From Paraburkholderia sp. BL9I2N2 (GTDB lineage Bacteria > Pseudomonadota > Gammaproteobacteria > Burkholderiales > Burkholderiaceae), in NCBI RefSeq assembly GCF_004339745.1, contig NZ_SMGP01000001.1:3596001-3660000 (forward strand): a stretch of DNA of 64,000 nucleotides, given 5' to 3'. The translations under genes were made by a program, and so were the position numbers. Shown here one piece after another: positions 1 to 8,841 of this stretch. Every line of letters begins with the position of its first letter. Within the stretch, counting starts at the first letter, position 1. The notes beneath the pieces were generated by a model. That model was not told the DNA's origin. It did no database searches and worked only from the letters and a program-made list of their open reading frames with translations.

Positions 1-820
1 CGGTCGTGTAGCCCATGCTGTCGAGCATGAACACGAGGTCTTCGGTGTTGACGTTGCCGGTCGCGCCCGGCGCATGCGGACAGCCGCCGAGTCCGGCCAG
101 CGACGCGTCGAATTCGCGGATGCCGTGTTGCAGCGCGACCAGTGTGTTGGCGAGACCGAGGCCAAGCGTGTCGTGGAAATGCAGCGAGCGCAGCCTGCCG
201 CCCGCGACGTTGCGCACCAGTTCGATGATCTCGCCGACCTGGCGCGGCGTCGCTTCGCCGGTGGTGTCGCCGAGTGCGATCACATCGGCGCCTGCTTGCA
301 CCGCGGCGCCGGCGATCGCGGAGATATCCGCGTACGGCACCGCGCCTTGCAGCGTGCAGCCGAACACCGTCGACAACCCGGCGATCAGTTCGACGCGCCG
401 CCCGCCCGCGTGTGCCGCGCCGTCGATCAACTCGCGCATCGCCGCGAACGCATCGATCATTTCCACCGGCGTCTTGCGCACGTTCGCGAGGCTATGCGCG
501 GCGCTCACCGAAATCGGCGCGACGATCCGATGCACGCCGCATTCGAGCGCTCGTTGCGCTCCCTTCAGATTCGGCACCAGCGCCGTGACGACCAGATCGT
601 CGTAGGTGAGCGCGTGGGCGATGACTTCGTCGGCGTCGGCCATCTGCGGCAGCAGCTTCGCCGGCACGAAGGACGCGACTTCCATATGGCGCACGCCAGC
701 GGCATACGCGGCGTCGATCCAGCGCCGTTTGAACGCGGTGGGCATCGTGCGGGCGATGCTTTGCAGACCGTCTCGCATACCGACTTCGGTCACGACGACG
801 CGCTCCTGGGTGTCACTCAT
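1..820 (-). CDS. mvaB: Hydroxymethylglutaryl-CoA lyase (C-terminus beyond window)
   Basis: Cleaves 3-hydroxy-3-methylglutaryl-CoA to acetyl-CoA and acetoacetate, the last step of leucine and related acyl-CoA breakdown; cytoplasmic TIM-barrel enzyme. About 273 residues are visible before the frame leaves the window. The start ATG is at 818-820. Near the N-terminus lies the metal and substrate motif VGMRDGLQS, and near residues 245-262 the family signature GLGGCPHAPGATGN with the catalytic cysteine in GGCP. Both are hallmarks of the HMG-CoA lyase family. The LysR gene upstream on the same strand (236 bp away) may regulate it, but no other pathway gene is visible. A related acyl-CoA lyase with another substrate remains possible. 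Confidence 0.88.
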   Translation of the reverse strand, partial: MSDTQERVVVTEVGMRDGLQSIARTMPTAFKRRWIDAAYAAGVRHMEVASFVPAKLLPQMADADEVIAHALTYDDLVVTALVPNLKGAQRALECGVHRIVAPISVSAAHSLANVRKTPVEMIDAFAAMRELIDGAAHAGGRRVELIAGLSTVFGCTLQGAVPYADISAIAGAAVQAGADVIALGDTTGEATPRQVGEIIELVRNVAGGRLRSLHFHDTLGLGLANTLVALQHGIREFDASLAGLGGCPHAPGATGNVNTEDLVFMLDSMGYTT

Positions 821-1056
821 GGTCTTGAATCCCGGTCTTGAATGCGGTGGAGAATGAGGGGAATGAAGCAACTGAGTGACAGCGTGCCCGCGCATCGACG
901 CGCGGCAAAGTCTGCGTTGGCGACGTACTCCATCGCCGCTCGCGATGGCGGCTCAGGCAGGCCGGACGGGCGTGAGCCGTCGCAAAGGGGAAACCCTTAA
1001 GGGCTTTTCAGAGGGAGGAGAGCAGGCAGATCGCGGCCGGGTTTCAGCTCAGACAC

Positions 1057-1950
1057 TCAGCCCGCGTTCAGCAGATGATCGAGCAGATGTGACGCCGCGA
1101 GCGTGAGCGCCTGACGGTCGCGCATGCAAATCACGAAGCGCCGTTCGGCCCAGGCTTCGCTCAAGGGCACGGCCATGATGCCGTATTCGTCGGCGGCGTG
1201 ACGCGGCAGCGCTTCGCGCGGCAGGATCGCGACGGCGAGGCCGGCCTGAATGAAACGATAGGCGGCGTCGAACGTCGATACGTAGGTGCGATAGTTGAGT
1301 TCACGGCCCTTCTCTACCGCGATGCGCTGCATCAGTGCATTCACCGAGGCGTTCGACGAGAGTCCGAGGTGGTCGAACGCCAGCGTCTGCTCGAAGCTGA
1401 CCGCGCCCTCGCCCGCGAGCGGATGGTCGCGCGGCACGATCAGCGCGAGATGATCGGCGCGATAGGGCAGCGCGTCGAGACTGCCCATCGGCACGACATC
1501 GCGGCAAATGCCGAGATCGGCGACGCCTTCTTCCAGCCCTCGAACGATTTCCGCGCTCACGCGCTCTTCGACGTCCACGCGAATTCGCGGGTTCGCCTTT
1601 AGAAACGCCGAGAGCGCCTCAGGCAGAAACTCCACCATCGACGAAACGTTTGCCAGCACCCGCACATGGCCGCGCGCGCCGGCCGCGTATTCACTGAGTT
1701 CGGCTTGCAGGCGTTCGTGGCCGCGCATGATGAGCCGCGCATGCCGCAGCAGCGCCTCGCCGGCGGCGGTCGCGCGCACGCCGCGCTGGCTGCGCGAGAG
1801 CAACGCGACATCGACCAGCGCCTCGAGATCCGCGAGCCGCTTGCTGACCGCCGACGGCGCGATGAACTCGCGTTCGGCCGCGCGCGCGATCGTGCCTTCC
1901 TCGCACACGGCAATGAACAAGCGCAAGGTCACCTGATCGATCTGCCACAT
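1057..1950 (-). CDS. LysR family transcriptional regulator
   Basis: DNA-binding regulator of 297 residues. The N-terminal winged helix-turn-helix spans about residues 4-62 (QVTLRLFIAVCEEGTIARAA, then SAVSKRLADLEA) and a LysR substrate-binding domain follows (about 90-295). The ATG at 1950 is preferred over one 27 codons upstream because the LysR alignment begins at MWQIDQVTLRLF. It lies upstream of, and codirectional with, the HMG-CoA lyase gene with 236 bp between, so it may control that gene, although LysR genes more often face their target divergently. The ligand cannot be read from sequence. Confidence 0.88.
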   Translation of the reverse strand: MWQIDQVTLRLFIAVCEEGTIARAAEREFIAPSAVSKRLADLEALVDVALLSRSQRGVRATAAGEALLRHARLIMRGHERLQAELSEYAAGARGHVRVLANVSSMVEFLPEALSAFLKANPRIRVDVEERVSAEIVRGLEEGVADLGICRDVVPMGSLDALPYRADHLALIVPRDHPLAGEGAVSFEQTLAFDHLGLSSNASVNALMQRIAVEKGRELNYRTYVSTFDAAYRFIQAGLAVAILPREALPRHAADEYGIMAVPLSEAWAERRFVICMRDRQALTLAASHLLDHLLNAG

Positions 1951-2215
1951 GAGCGGGCGTGCTCCCAAGGTCTGAAGTGGGAAAATTATGCCCGACGATG
2001 ACGGCGGCCGAGGCCATCTCAGGGTATCCACCGCGGAGGTTGCTTGGCTTGCTTGCGTTGCTTGGGCTGATTGAGCCGCTTTAACCCGCGATCATTCCCG
2101 CACTTGCCCGGCTTTTCCGGTCTGGCTATGCTGAGGGCCTTGCCGGCCGCGAGCCTCTGCGCAGCACGCGAATCGCGGCACGAACCAGAACAATCGACCA
2201 GAACCAGAGATAGCC

Positions 2216-2863
2216 ATGTCCACCACCAGTCTCTTCCTCACCGCCGCAGGCGTCGGCCTCGCGATTGCCGCGCCGGTCGGCCCGATGGGCATGCTGTGCA
2301 TCCGCCGCACGCTGACCGGCGGTCCGCGTGCCGGGCTAGCCATCGGTTTCGGGATCGCAACCGGCGACGCCGCTTACGGTCTGATCGCGGCACTCGGCCT
2401 CGTCAGCATCTCGCAGTTCATGCTTGCGTACGACCGGCCCTTGCATCTGCTCGCCGGATTGTTCCTGTTGTATCTGGGCGTGCGCACGCTACTGCAGAAA
2501 GCACCCGCCGACGCGTCGAACGGCGACAGCAACGGCAACGGCAAGCTCGCGCAAGTGGGCCGCGCCGGTGCGCTGCGCGCCTATGCGAGTTCATTGCTGC
2601 TCACGCTGACCAATCCGCAAACGGTCATCATGTTCGCGGCACTGTTCACGACGCTCGCCCCGCGCGGCGCGTTTTCATCGAGCATCGCGCTGACCACGGT
2701 AGGCGGCGTGTTTTGCGGCTCGATCGCGTGGTGGTGTTTCCTCGTGACGGTGGTGTCGCTCGCGCGTCATGCGATCGGCAGCAAACTGCGCGTTGCCATC
2801 GACCGGATCGTCGGGTTCACGCTGGCGGCGTTCGGCGTCGTGGAAATTCGCCGGGCGCTTTGA
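2216..2863 (+). CDS. LysE/RhtB family amino-acid exporter
   Basis: Predicted inner-membrane exporter of 215 residues, the usual length of LysE/RhtB proteins, with about six hydrophobic segments. The N-terminal stretch GLAIAAPVGPMGMLCIRRTL contains the family motif around PVGP, and LLTLTNPQTVIMFAAL in the middle matches the conserved LNPK/NP segment. Family members expel amino acids or their derivatives by proton antiport; the substrate here is unknown. It stands alone between a minus-strand LysR gene and a convergent DMT transporter. A short linker of small and polar residues (about 100-112) lies in the central cytoplasmic loop. Confidence 0.87.
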   Translation: MSTTSLFLTAAGVGLAIAAPVGPMGMLCIRRTLTGGPRAGLAIGFGIATGDAAYGLIAALGLVSISQFMLAYDRPLHLLAGLFLLYLGVRTLLQKAPADASNGDSNGNGKLAQVGRAGALRAYASSLLLTLTNPQTVIMFAALFTTLAPRGAFSSSIALTTVGGVFCGSIAWWCFLVTVVSLARHAIGSKLRVAIDRIVGFTLAAFGVVEIRRAL

Positions 2864-2924
2864 GCAAGTGTCCGCGCACAGCACCACGTGTTAGCGCTGC
2901 GGCTGGGTCGGCGGCTACGGTTGA

Positions 2925-2938
2925 GCTGAGGCCTCAGC
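2925..2938. repeat. 14-bp perfect palindrome between convergent genes
   Basis: GCTGAGGCCTCAGC is fully self-complementary and sits between the ends of the convergent LysE and DMT transporter genes. There is no T-run, so an intrinsic terminator is not well supported. It may be a protein-binding site or chance. Confidence 0.35.
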
Positions 2939-2945
2939 CTCTGCC

Positions 2946-3848
2946 TCACGAGCGCCCGCGCAACGCCACGAGCACCACACCGCAGATCGCCAGCAAACCA
3001 CCGCATAGCGTCGCGAGCCCCGGGCGTTCTCCGGTCAGCAGCGCGGACAAGACTGTCGCCACGGCCGGCGTCAGATAGAGAAAATTGGCCGCGCGCGCCG
3101 CGCCGAAATGACCGAGCGCGAAGGTCCACGTCGCATAACCGAGCGTCGCGGGAAACACGCCGAGCACCAGCACCGCCTGCAGCGTCCCGCGCGGCGCACC
3201 GTCGAGTGAATGCACCGCGCCCGGCAACCAGGGCGTCAGCAGCAGCGCGCCGGCCAGCAATGTGTAGGCGGTGCAGGTCAACGCGCCGTAGACCGGAATC
3301 AGACGCCGCTGCAGCACGAAGTAACTCGCGGAACACAGCGCGGCGCCGAGAATCAGAGTGCTGCCCGCGCCGAGCGTCAGCCCGCCCGGCTGGCCGCGCG
3401 CAATCACTGCGATACCCGCCAGGCTTATCAGCGACCCGAGCCATCCCCAGCGGTTGAAACGCTCGCCGAGTACGACGGCCGCCAGCAGCGCCGTAAAAAT
3501 CGGCAGCGTATTGACGATGAAACTCGCCGCGCCCGCGGCCACGGTCTTTTCACCGGTATTGAGCAGCGCGTTGTAGAGCGCGATGCCGAGAAAACCGCAC
3601 AACGCGAAGCGCAGGCCATCGGGCCATGTCGGCAGACGCGGGCGCCGGTAGGCGAGCCACGCGAGCACCAGCAGCGCCGCAGTAGCGAATCGCGCGGACG
3701 CCAGTTGCAAAGGCGGCAAGCCCTGCAATCCGATCCGAATGAATGGAAAAGCGGATGCCCACGACACAATCGTGAAAGCGACCGCACCTGCCGCCAACAG
3801 CGGCTGACGCGCAAAGCGCGAGGGACGAGGCGAAGTGAGTGTGTTCAT
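2946..3848 (-). CDS. DMT superfamily (EamA) transporter
   Basis: Predicted inner-membrane permease of 300 residues with about ten hydrophobic segments arranged as two EamA repeats (about 18-145 and 165-295). The first repeat has AFPFIRIGLQGLPPLQLAS and the second AALCSASYFVLQRRLIPVYG, both typical of the drug/metabolite transporter family. Substrates of this family range from amino acids to drugs and cannot be assigned. It is divergent from a LysR gene with only 63 bp between starts, the usual arrangement for a LysR regulator and its target exporter. Confidence 0.87.
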   Translation of the reverse strand: MNTLTSPRPSRFARQPLLAAGAVAFTIVSWASAFPFIRIGLQGLPPLQLASARFATAALLVLAWLAYRRPRLPTWPDGLRFALCGFLGIALYNALLNTGEKTVAAGAASFIVNTLPIFTALLAAVVLGERFNRWGWLGSLISLAGIAVIARGQPGGLTLGAGSTLILGAALCSASYFVLQRRLIPVYGALTCTAYTLLAGALLLTPWLPGAVHSLDGAPRGTLQAVLVLGVFPATLGYATWTFALGHFGAARAANFLYLTPAVATVLSALLTGERPGLATLCGGLLAICGVVLVALRGRS

Positions 3849-3911
3849 GCCGCGATCGTGCCTCGGTATGAGCTGCTAAGCTAGAACACAAATGAACACC
3901 GTGATGTGAAT
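3849..3911. promoter_or_regulatory. Divergent promoter/operator between DMT transporter and LysR gene
   Basis: A 63-bp interval separates the two start codons and must carry both promoters. It includes AGCTGCTAAGCT, a repeated AGCT unit that could be part of a LysR site. This is assigned from gene arrangement; the exact site is not defined. Confidence 0.4.
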
Positions 3912-4856
3912 ATGGCTCACACCTCGCCACACGCCGCGGCCGCGCGGCCGCCGCTCGCCAGCCTCGAAACCGTCTGCCACGTGGCCCGCGAAGGCTCGTT
4001 CCTCGCCGCTGCGGAAGCCGCCGGACTCACGCACGGCGCGATCAGCCGGCGAGTCGCGGCGGTAGAAAACTGGCTCGGCATGACATTGTTCGAACGCCAT
4101 GCCCGCGGCGTGCGGCTGACACCGGACGGGCAGCGTTTTGTTGGGCGGATCGAGCAGGCTTTCGGCATTATCGACAGCGCTGCGGACCAGTGGCGTTCGC
4201 CGCGCAGCCCGCAACTGGTCAAGCTGAGCGTGGTGCCCGCGTTCGCCAAGCTGTGGTTCTTCGAGCGCCAGGCGGCGTTCGAAACCGAGGCGCCGGCGCT
4301 GCGCATTCAACTCGACATCGACCATCGCAACGCGGACATCGTCAGCGGCGACGCGGATCTGGCCATTCGCTACGGGCGCGGCAACTGGCGTCATCTGGAG
4401 GTCAAGCCGTTCCTGCCGGAGAAGCTCTATCCGGTGGCGCATCCCGCACTGGCCGCGCAACTGGCGAAGCAGCGGCATAAGCGCGGCGACGCGGCGCTGC
4501 TCGACATGCCGCTGCTGCACGACTCGGACGTGACAGGCTGGCGCGCATGGTTCGATGCGCTGGACATGCCGTTGAAACCTCGCGCGCAGGACCGGCGCTT
4601 CGAAGACTACACGCTGGTGCTGGCCGCCGCGGAAGCGGGACTCGGCGTGGCGCTGGCACGCGTGCCGCTCGCCGACGCCTATCTGCAGCGCAGCGGCCTC
4701 GTACGCGTGAGCCGCCATGAAGTCGCCTCGCCGCTGACCTACTACTTCGTGCATGCGAAAGGCGAAAACCGGCCCGAAGTCCTCGCGCTGATCGATCGTA
4801 TGCAGGCCGCGCAGCGCACCGCTTCATACGCAAACGCGGCAGTTTTGCGACAATAG
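3912..4856 (+). CDS. LysR family transcriptional regulator (GcvA-like)
   Basis: Regulator of 314 residues. The helix-turn-helix lies at about residues 15-72 (LETVCHVAREGSFLAAAEAA, then GAISRRVAAVENWLG) and is followed by a GcvA-type effector domain, seen in DADLAIRYGRGNW. The ATG at 3912 is chosen; a GTG two codons earlier is also open. It is divergently paired with the DMT exporter gene and probably controls it. Effector unknown. Confidence 0.88.
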   Translation: MAHTSPHAAAARPPLASLETVCHVAREGSFLAAAEAAGLTHGAISRRVAAVENWLGMTLFERHARGVRLTPDGQRFVGRIEQAFGIIDSAADQWRSPRSPQLVKLSVVPAFAKLWFFERQAAFETEAPALRIQLDIDHRNADIVSGDADLAIRYGRGNWRHLEVKPFLPEKLYPVAHPALAAQLAKQRHKRGDAALLDMPLLHDSDVTGWRAWFDALDMPLKPRAQDRRFEDYTLVLAAAEAGLGVALARVPLADAYLQRSGLVRVSRHEVASPLTYYFVHAKGENRPEVLALIDRMQAAQRTASYANAAVLRQ

Positions 4857-4974
4857 CGGCTTTCGCCGCGCCGCGGCGGCCTTTGCGCCGCCCTCCATCG
4901 ACTGTCGAAGGCCGGCGCGCCGGCCTTGCCGCCTCTAACCCGTCCAATCCACCCGACCGCCAGCGGTCCGCTCA

Positions 4975-5763
4975 ATGGCACTTCCCCACATCGATCTGCT
5001 GTACTCCGTCTCCGGCCTGTTCGTCGGCTTTCTGGTCGGACTGACGGGCGTCGGCGGCGGCTCGCTGATGACGCCGATCCTGGTCCTGCTGTTCAATGTG
5101 CACCCGGCCACCGCGGTCGGCACCGACCTGCTGTACGCGGCGGCCACCAAGGCCACCGGCACGCTCGTGCACGGCCTGAAGGGCTCCGTCGACTGGCAGA
5201 TCACCCTGCGCCTCGCCGCCGGCAGCGTGCCGGCCGCCACGATCACGCTGATCCTGCTGCATCGTTATGGCATGGACACGCCGGGCGCGAGCCGGCTGAT
5301 CCAGGTCGTGCTCGGCGCGGCGTTGCTGGTGACGGCGGTGGCGCTGGTGTTTCGTCCGCAACTCGCGGCGCTCGGCGCGCGCAAACAGCGCACGCCGCGT
5401 CAGGGACGCACGCTCGCGCTGACCATGCTGACCGGCGCGGTGCTCGGCGTGCTGGTGTCGCTGACTTCGGTCGGGGCGGGCGCGATCGGCGTGACGGTGC
5501 TGTTGCTGCTGTATCCGCTTTTACCGACCACGCGCATTGTCGGATCGGACATCGCGCACGCGGTGCCGCTCACCCTGCTGGCGGGCGCCGGCCATTGGCT
5601 GCTGGGCTCGATCGACTGGTCGATGCTGCTGTCGTTGCTGGTGGGATCGCTGCCGGGCATCGCGATCGGCAGCTATCTGTCCTCGCGCGCGCCGGACGCG
5701 CTGCTGCGCAACCTGCTCGCCGCCACGCTCACACTGGTCGGCGTACGCCTCGTGCTGGCCTGA
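4975..5763 (+). CDS. TauE/SafE family sulfite/organosulfur exporter-like permease
   Basis: Predicted inner-membrane protein of 262 residues with about eight hydrophobic segments in two repeats. The family motif GLTGVGGGSLMTPIL appears at about residues 23-37, and its diverged second copy, SLTSVGAGAIGVTVLL, in the second half. TauE/SafE proteins export sulfite, sulfoacetate or other small anions. No sulfur-metabolism gene is nearby, so the substrate is open. Confidence 0.87.
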   Translation: MALPHIDLLYSVSGLFVGFLVGLTGVGGGSLMTPILVLLFNVHPATAVGTDLLYAAATKATGTLVHGLKGSVDWQITLRLAAGSVPAATITLILLHRYGMDTPGASRLIQVVLGAALLVTAVALVFRPQLAALGARKQRTPRQGRTLALTMLTGAVLGVLVSLTSVGAGAIGVTVLLLLYPLLPTTRIVGSDIAHAVPLTLLAGAGHWLLGSIDWSMLLSLLVGSLPGIAIGSYLSSRAPDALLRNLLAATLTLVGVRLVLA

Positions 5764-5808
5764 AACGCCCTAAGGATATCGACGCACGGCGGCGCGAACG
5801 TCCAGCGG

Positions 5809-6057
5809 CTACTTGAAGAACCGGCAGGTCAGATCGGCTTCGAACTGCCGGATCCATTGACCGTGACGATCGTGATAGGACTGCGCCCAGCCGCCGCGCC
5901 GCACGGTGACGAGGCGCTCGTGCGCTTCATCGCTCGGATCCGCGCAGGCACTGATGTCGAAATGGACCGGTGCAAAACCGTGCCGCGCGCACACCAGTTC
6001 GAAAGCCGCCCGATCGCCGATGGGCAGATCGGTATAGCGCAAAAGCGAGGTGTCCAT
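5809..6057 (-). CDS. Small hypothetical protein, 82 aa
   Basis: Soluble-looking protein of 82 residues with two cysteines (ARHG context and the C-terminal LTCRFFK), no signal peptide and no membrane segment. I do not recognise a domain. Coding is supported by betaproteobacterial codon use, an ATG at 6057 and its position in an otherwise unoccupied stretch convergent with the TauE gene. It could be a small conserved Burkholderia protein of unknown function. Confidence 0.55.
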   Translation of the reverse strand: MDTSLLRYTDLPIGDRAAFELVCARHGFAPVHFDISACADPSDEAHERLVTVRRGGWAQSYHDRHGQWIRQFEADLTCRFFK

Positions 6058-6200
6058 GACGTTGACTCCGGTTCCTTACGCATCACAGTACGCTTTGCAA
6101 CGCGTCAGCAGTGTGTCACAGCGCACAGACGGACCGTGGCCGCGCCGCCGTCCCATTCGAAACGGCGAAGCCCCATCATCGCCGCTTCAATAATCGCCAA

Positions 6201-6236
6201 ATAAATAAAAAAAGGCTCCGGTTTTTTGCCGGAACC
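6201..6236 (-). terminator. Rho-independent terminator of the BON-domain gene
   Basis: On the minus strand an 8-bp stem (GGTTCCGG / CCGGAGCC, one G-T pair) with a CAAAAAA-rich loop is followed by TTTTTTTATTTATTT. It lies about 70 bp past the stop of the BON gene. Confidence 0.8.
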
Positions 6237-6304
6237 CTGGTGCACGCCTGCATCACGATGGCGCATGACGGCGTGAGCCGTCCGCGCCAGGTGCCGCAGC
6301 CTGC

Positions 6305-6658
6305 TTACTGCTGCACAACGGTCAGCTTGTTCGACACCGACGTCACGCCGGCGACGCCCTTGGCCGCCTGGCCGGCAGCGTCGATCTGGCCTTGGTCAGG
6401 CACCGAACCCGTGAGGGTCACCGCGCCGCCACGAGCACGCACGGCGATGTTCGACACGTCGACGCCCTGTGTCTTGGCCAGCGCGCTACGCACCTTGCGG
6501 CCCAGCTGGCTGTTCGCCTTCTTGGTCGACTTGGCGCTGGCAGCCGGCGCGGCGGTCGTGCCGGTTGCCGTTGCGTCGCTTGCCTGAGCGTACACATTGC
6601 ACGCCACCACCATTGCCACAACCGAGCCCAGCGTTTTCAGAAAACCGACCGATTTCAT
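6305..6658 (-). CDS. Periplasmic BON-domain protein
   Basis: Exported protein of 117 residues. An N-terminal signal peptide ends near VVACNVYAQA, then an Ala/Thr/Lys-rich linker, then one BON domain (about residues 48-115: VRSALAKTQGVDVSNIAVRA, then GGAVTLTGSVPDQ and AAKGVAGVTSVSNKLTV). BON domains occur in OsmY-like stress proteins and are thought to bind membranes or envelope components. The ATG at 6658 is supported by AAGGAG about 9 bp upstream; an upstream in-frame ATG would add 14 residues ahead of the signal peptide. It ends at a strong terminator, so it is probably a single-gene unit. Confidence 0.85.
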   Translation of the reverse strand: MKSVGFLKTLGSVVAMVVACNVYAQASDATATGTTAAPAASAKSTKKANSQLGRKVRSALAKTQGVDVSNIAVRARGGAVTLTGSVPDQGQIDAAGQAAKGVAGVTSVSNKLTVVQQ

Positions 6659-7263
6659 AGCTTTTCTTCTCCTTAGCTTCACATTGGACCGCATATACAA
6701 GCGGCTTCGTTACGACTACCGGCAGCCATGCTGGGCGCGCACGACAAGGCGCGGCCGAGCAACGGCCGACTAGGGCTGTAACACGATGTGCGAGAGGCGA
6801 GAGAGGCCGGTTGCCGTTGCCGCCTGCGATGACCGATGACGGGCATGCAGTGCGGTACGAAACCGGCAAGCCGCGAAGTCCGCCGACGCGCCCGGTTCTT
6901 GTGTGTCGTGCCGGGTCGCGCCGCGCAAACATCTGTTCGCGGCAGCGATGCACAATTTAATCTAGCCGGGCCAGAAGCGCAAAGGGTTTAGTCGGGTTTA
7001 GTCACACTCGAGATGCGAATCGCGTCAGACGCGCGGGCTGTCACGCCACGTTCACGATTTGTTACGGGTTTGTCGGCGCTGGCAGCCGCCGCGCGTTCCG
7101 CCGTGCGGTGAATCTCAGGTACCATCGGCGCGACGCAAGCTGCCGCGCGGCTTGCGTGCCCTTCGCGGCAGCCTGGCCACAAGCCGCGCGTGCTTCGCAC
7201 CGCTTTGCGCGCGGCGGAGCGCCGTTCCTGTTCACTTTCGACCGTAGCCCGTCACGTCATCCG
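6659..7263. other. 605-bp divergent intergenic region
   Basis: This region separates the BON gene from the divergent TAXI protein gene. Short open frames here lack ribosome sites and family features. The one clear structure is a tandem 10-bp repeat at 6984-7003, listed separately. Confidence 0.5.
6984..7003 (+). promoter_or_regulatory. Tandem 10-bp direct repeat, possible regulator site
   Basis: GGGTTTAGTC occurs twice with no gap, so the units lie one helical turn apart. OmpR/PhoP-type response regulators bind such direct repeats. Which gene it serves and what binds it are unknown. Confidence 0.4.
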
Positions 7264-8748
7264 ATGAAGCCAGCCTCCGGCCGCAAAACCCCTCCCCGTC
7301 TCGTCGCCCGTTTCGTCGCGATCTCCTGGCGCGATCTCGCGGTTTCGTTCGGGCCGATCCTGCTGATCGCCGCCGTCGCGATCTGGTTCGCCGTGCGGCT
7401 GATCCAGCCCGCGCCGCCCAGCACGCTGACCATCAGCGCCGGCCCCGAAGGCAGCACCTTCTGGACCGCAGCGCAAAAGTACAAAGCGATTCTGGCGCGC
7501 AACCGCATCACGCTGAACGTGCTGTCGTCGGAAGGTTCGCTGCAGAATCTCAAGCGGCTGTCTGATCCGAAGTCCGGCGTCGATGTCGCCTTCGTGCAGG
7601 ACGGCGTCGCGCCCGGCGCGGCGGCCGACGGGCTGATGTCGCTCGGCAGCGTGGCCTATGTGCCGCTCGCGATCTTCTATCACGGGCCGACCGTCACGCG
7701 GCTCTCCGAGTTCAAGGGCCAGCGGCTCGCAGTCGGCGCCGAAGGTAGCGGCACGCGCGAACTGGCGCTCGCGCTGCTCAAGGCGAACGGCATCGTGCCG
7801 GGCGGCGCAACCAAACTCCTGCCGCTTTCGGGCGACGACGCCGCCGAAGCACTCGTCTCCGGCAAGGTCGACGCGGCGTTCCTCGCCGGCGATTCGGCGC
7901 AACCCGCGGTGATGGGCAAGCTCTACCGCACGCCGAACGTGCAGTTCTACGATTTCTCGCAGGCCGACGCCTACACGCGGCGCTTTCCCTACCTCACGCA
8001 ACTCGAAATGCCGATGGGCGCGTTCGACCTCGGCAAGAACCTGCCGTCCGCGCCGATTCATATGGTGGCGCCGACCGCCGAGCTGGTGGCGCGCGATTCG
8101 CTGCATCCCGCGCTTTCCGACCTGCTGATCGAAGCCGCGCGCGAGGTGCACGGCAAGGCGAACATCATGCAGCGCGCCGGCGAATTCCCCGCGCCGCTCG
8201 CCCACGATTTCCCGGTCAGCGACGACGCCGCGCGCTACTACAAGTCCGGCAAGAGCTTCCTCTACCGCATCCTGCCGTTCTGGCTCGCGAGTCTCGCTGA
8301 CCGCCTGCTGGTGGTCGTGGTGCCGCTGATCGTGTTGCTGGTGCCGGCGTTGCGTCTGGTGCCGTCGCTGTATGCGTGGCGGGTGAAATCGCGCATTTAT
8401 CGCTGGTACGGCGCGCTGATCGCGATCGAACGCAGCGCGCTCAGCGACCATTCGCCCGCCGAGCGCGCGTCGCTGATCGAGCGGCTCGACGCGATCGAGG
8501 AGTCGGTCAACGGTCTGAAGATGCCGCTCGCCTATGCGGATCAGTTCTACGTGCTGCGCGAGCATATCGGCTTCGTGCGCCAGCGGCTCATGCAGGCCCG
8601 AGACGCCCAGCGCGACGACGCCGCCAACGAAGCGGAAGGCGCGGAGAACGGATCGGACGAAGCAGGCGCCGGACCCACGCCGCCCGCCGCGAACGAAGCG
8701 GCTGAAATCGGCGAAACGCGCGACGACCACGACGCGAAACCATATTGA
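7264..8748 (+). CDS. TAXI family TRAP-type substrate-binding protein, membrane anchored
   Basis: Protein of 494 residues. An N-terminal hydrophobic helix (about 28-48) is followed by a TAXI solute-binding domain (about 55-330; ISAGPEGSTFWTAAQKY, GAEGSGTRELALALLKANGI, DAAFLAGDSAQP). One or two further membrane helices (about 345-378) and a charged cytoplasmic tail follow. Normal TAXI proteins are free periplasmic binding proteins of TRAP transporters; here the binding domain is tethered at both ends and no TRAP permease gene is nearby. The ATG at 7264 is used because upstream sequence in frame does not resemble the family. A sensory or adaptor role is possible. Confidence 0.82.
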   Translation: MKPASGRKTPPRLVARFVAISWRDLAVSFGPILLIAAVAIWFAVRLIQPAPPSTLTISAGPEGSTFWTAAQKYKAILARNRITLNVLSSEGSLQNLKRLSDPKSGVDVAFVQDGVAPGAAADGLMSLGSVAYVPLAIFYHGPTVTRLSEFKGQRLAVGAEGSGTRELALALLKANGIVPGGATKLLPLSGDDAAEALVSGKVDAAFLAGDSAQPAVMGKLYRTPNVQFYDFSQADAYTRRFPYLTQLEMPMGAFDLGKNLPSAPIHMVAPTAELVARDSLHPALSDLLIEAAREVHGKANIMQRAGEFPAPLAHDFPVSDDAARYYKSGKSFLYRILPFWLASLADRLLVVVVPLIVLLVPALRLVPSLYAWRVKSRIYRWYGALIAIERSALSDHSPAERASLIERLDAIEESVNGLKMPLAYADQFYVLREHIGFVRQRLMQARDAQRDDAANEAEGAENGSDEAGAGPTPPAANEAAEIGETRDDHDAKPY

Positions 8749-8841
8749 CGGGTGCAAGCCGCGGCTGCACCGCGTAAGATCATTACAAATCCGACGGTGC
8801 AGCAGACGCGCCGTGCGGAACCGGCAATTCGGGAGACATTT

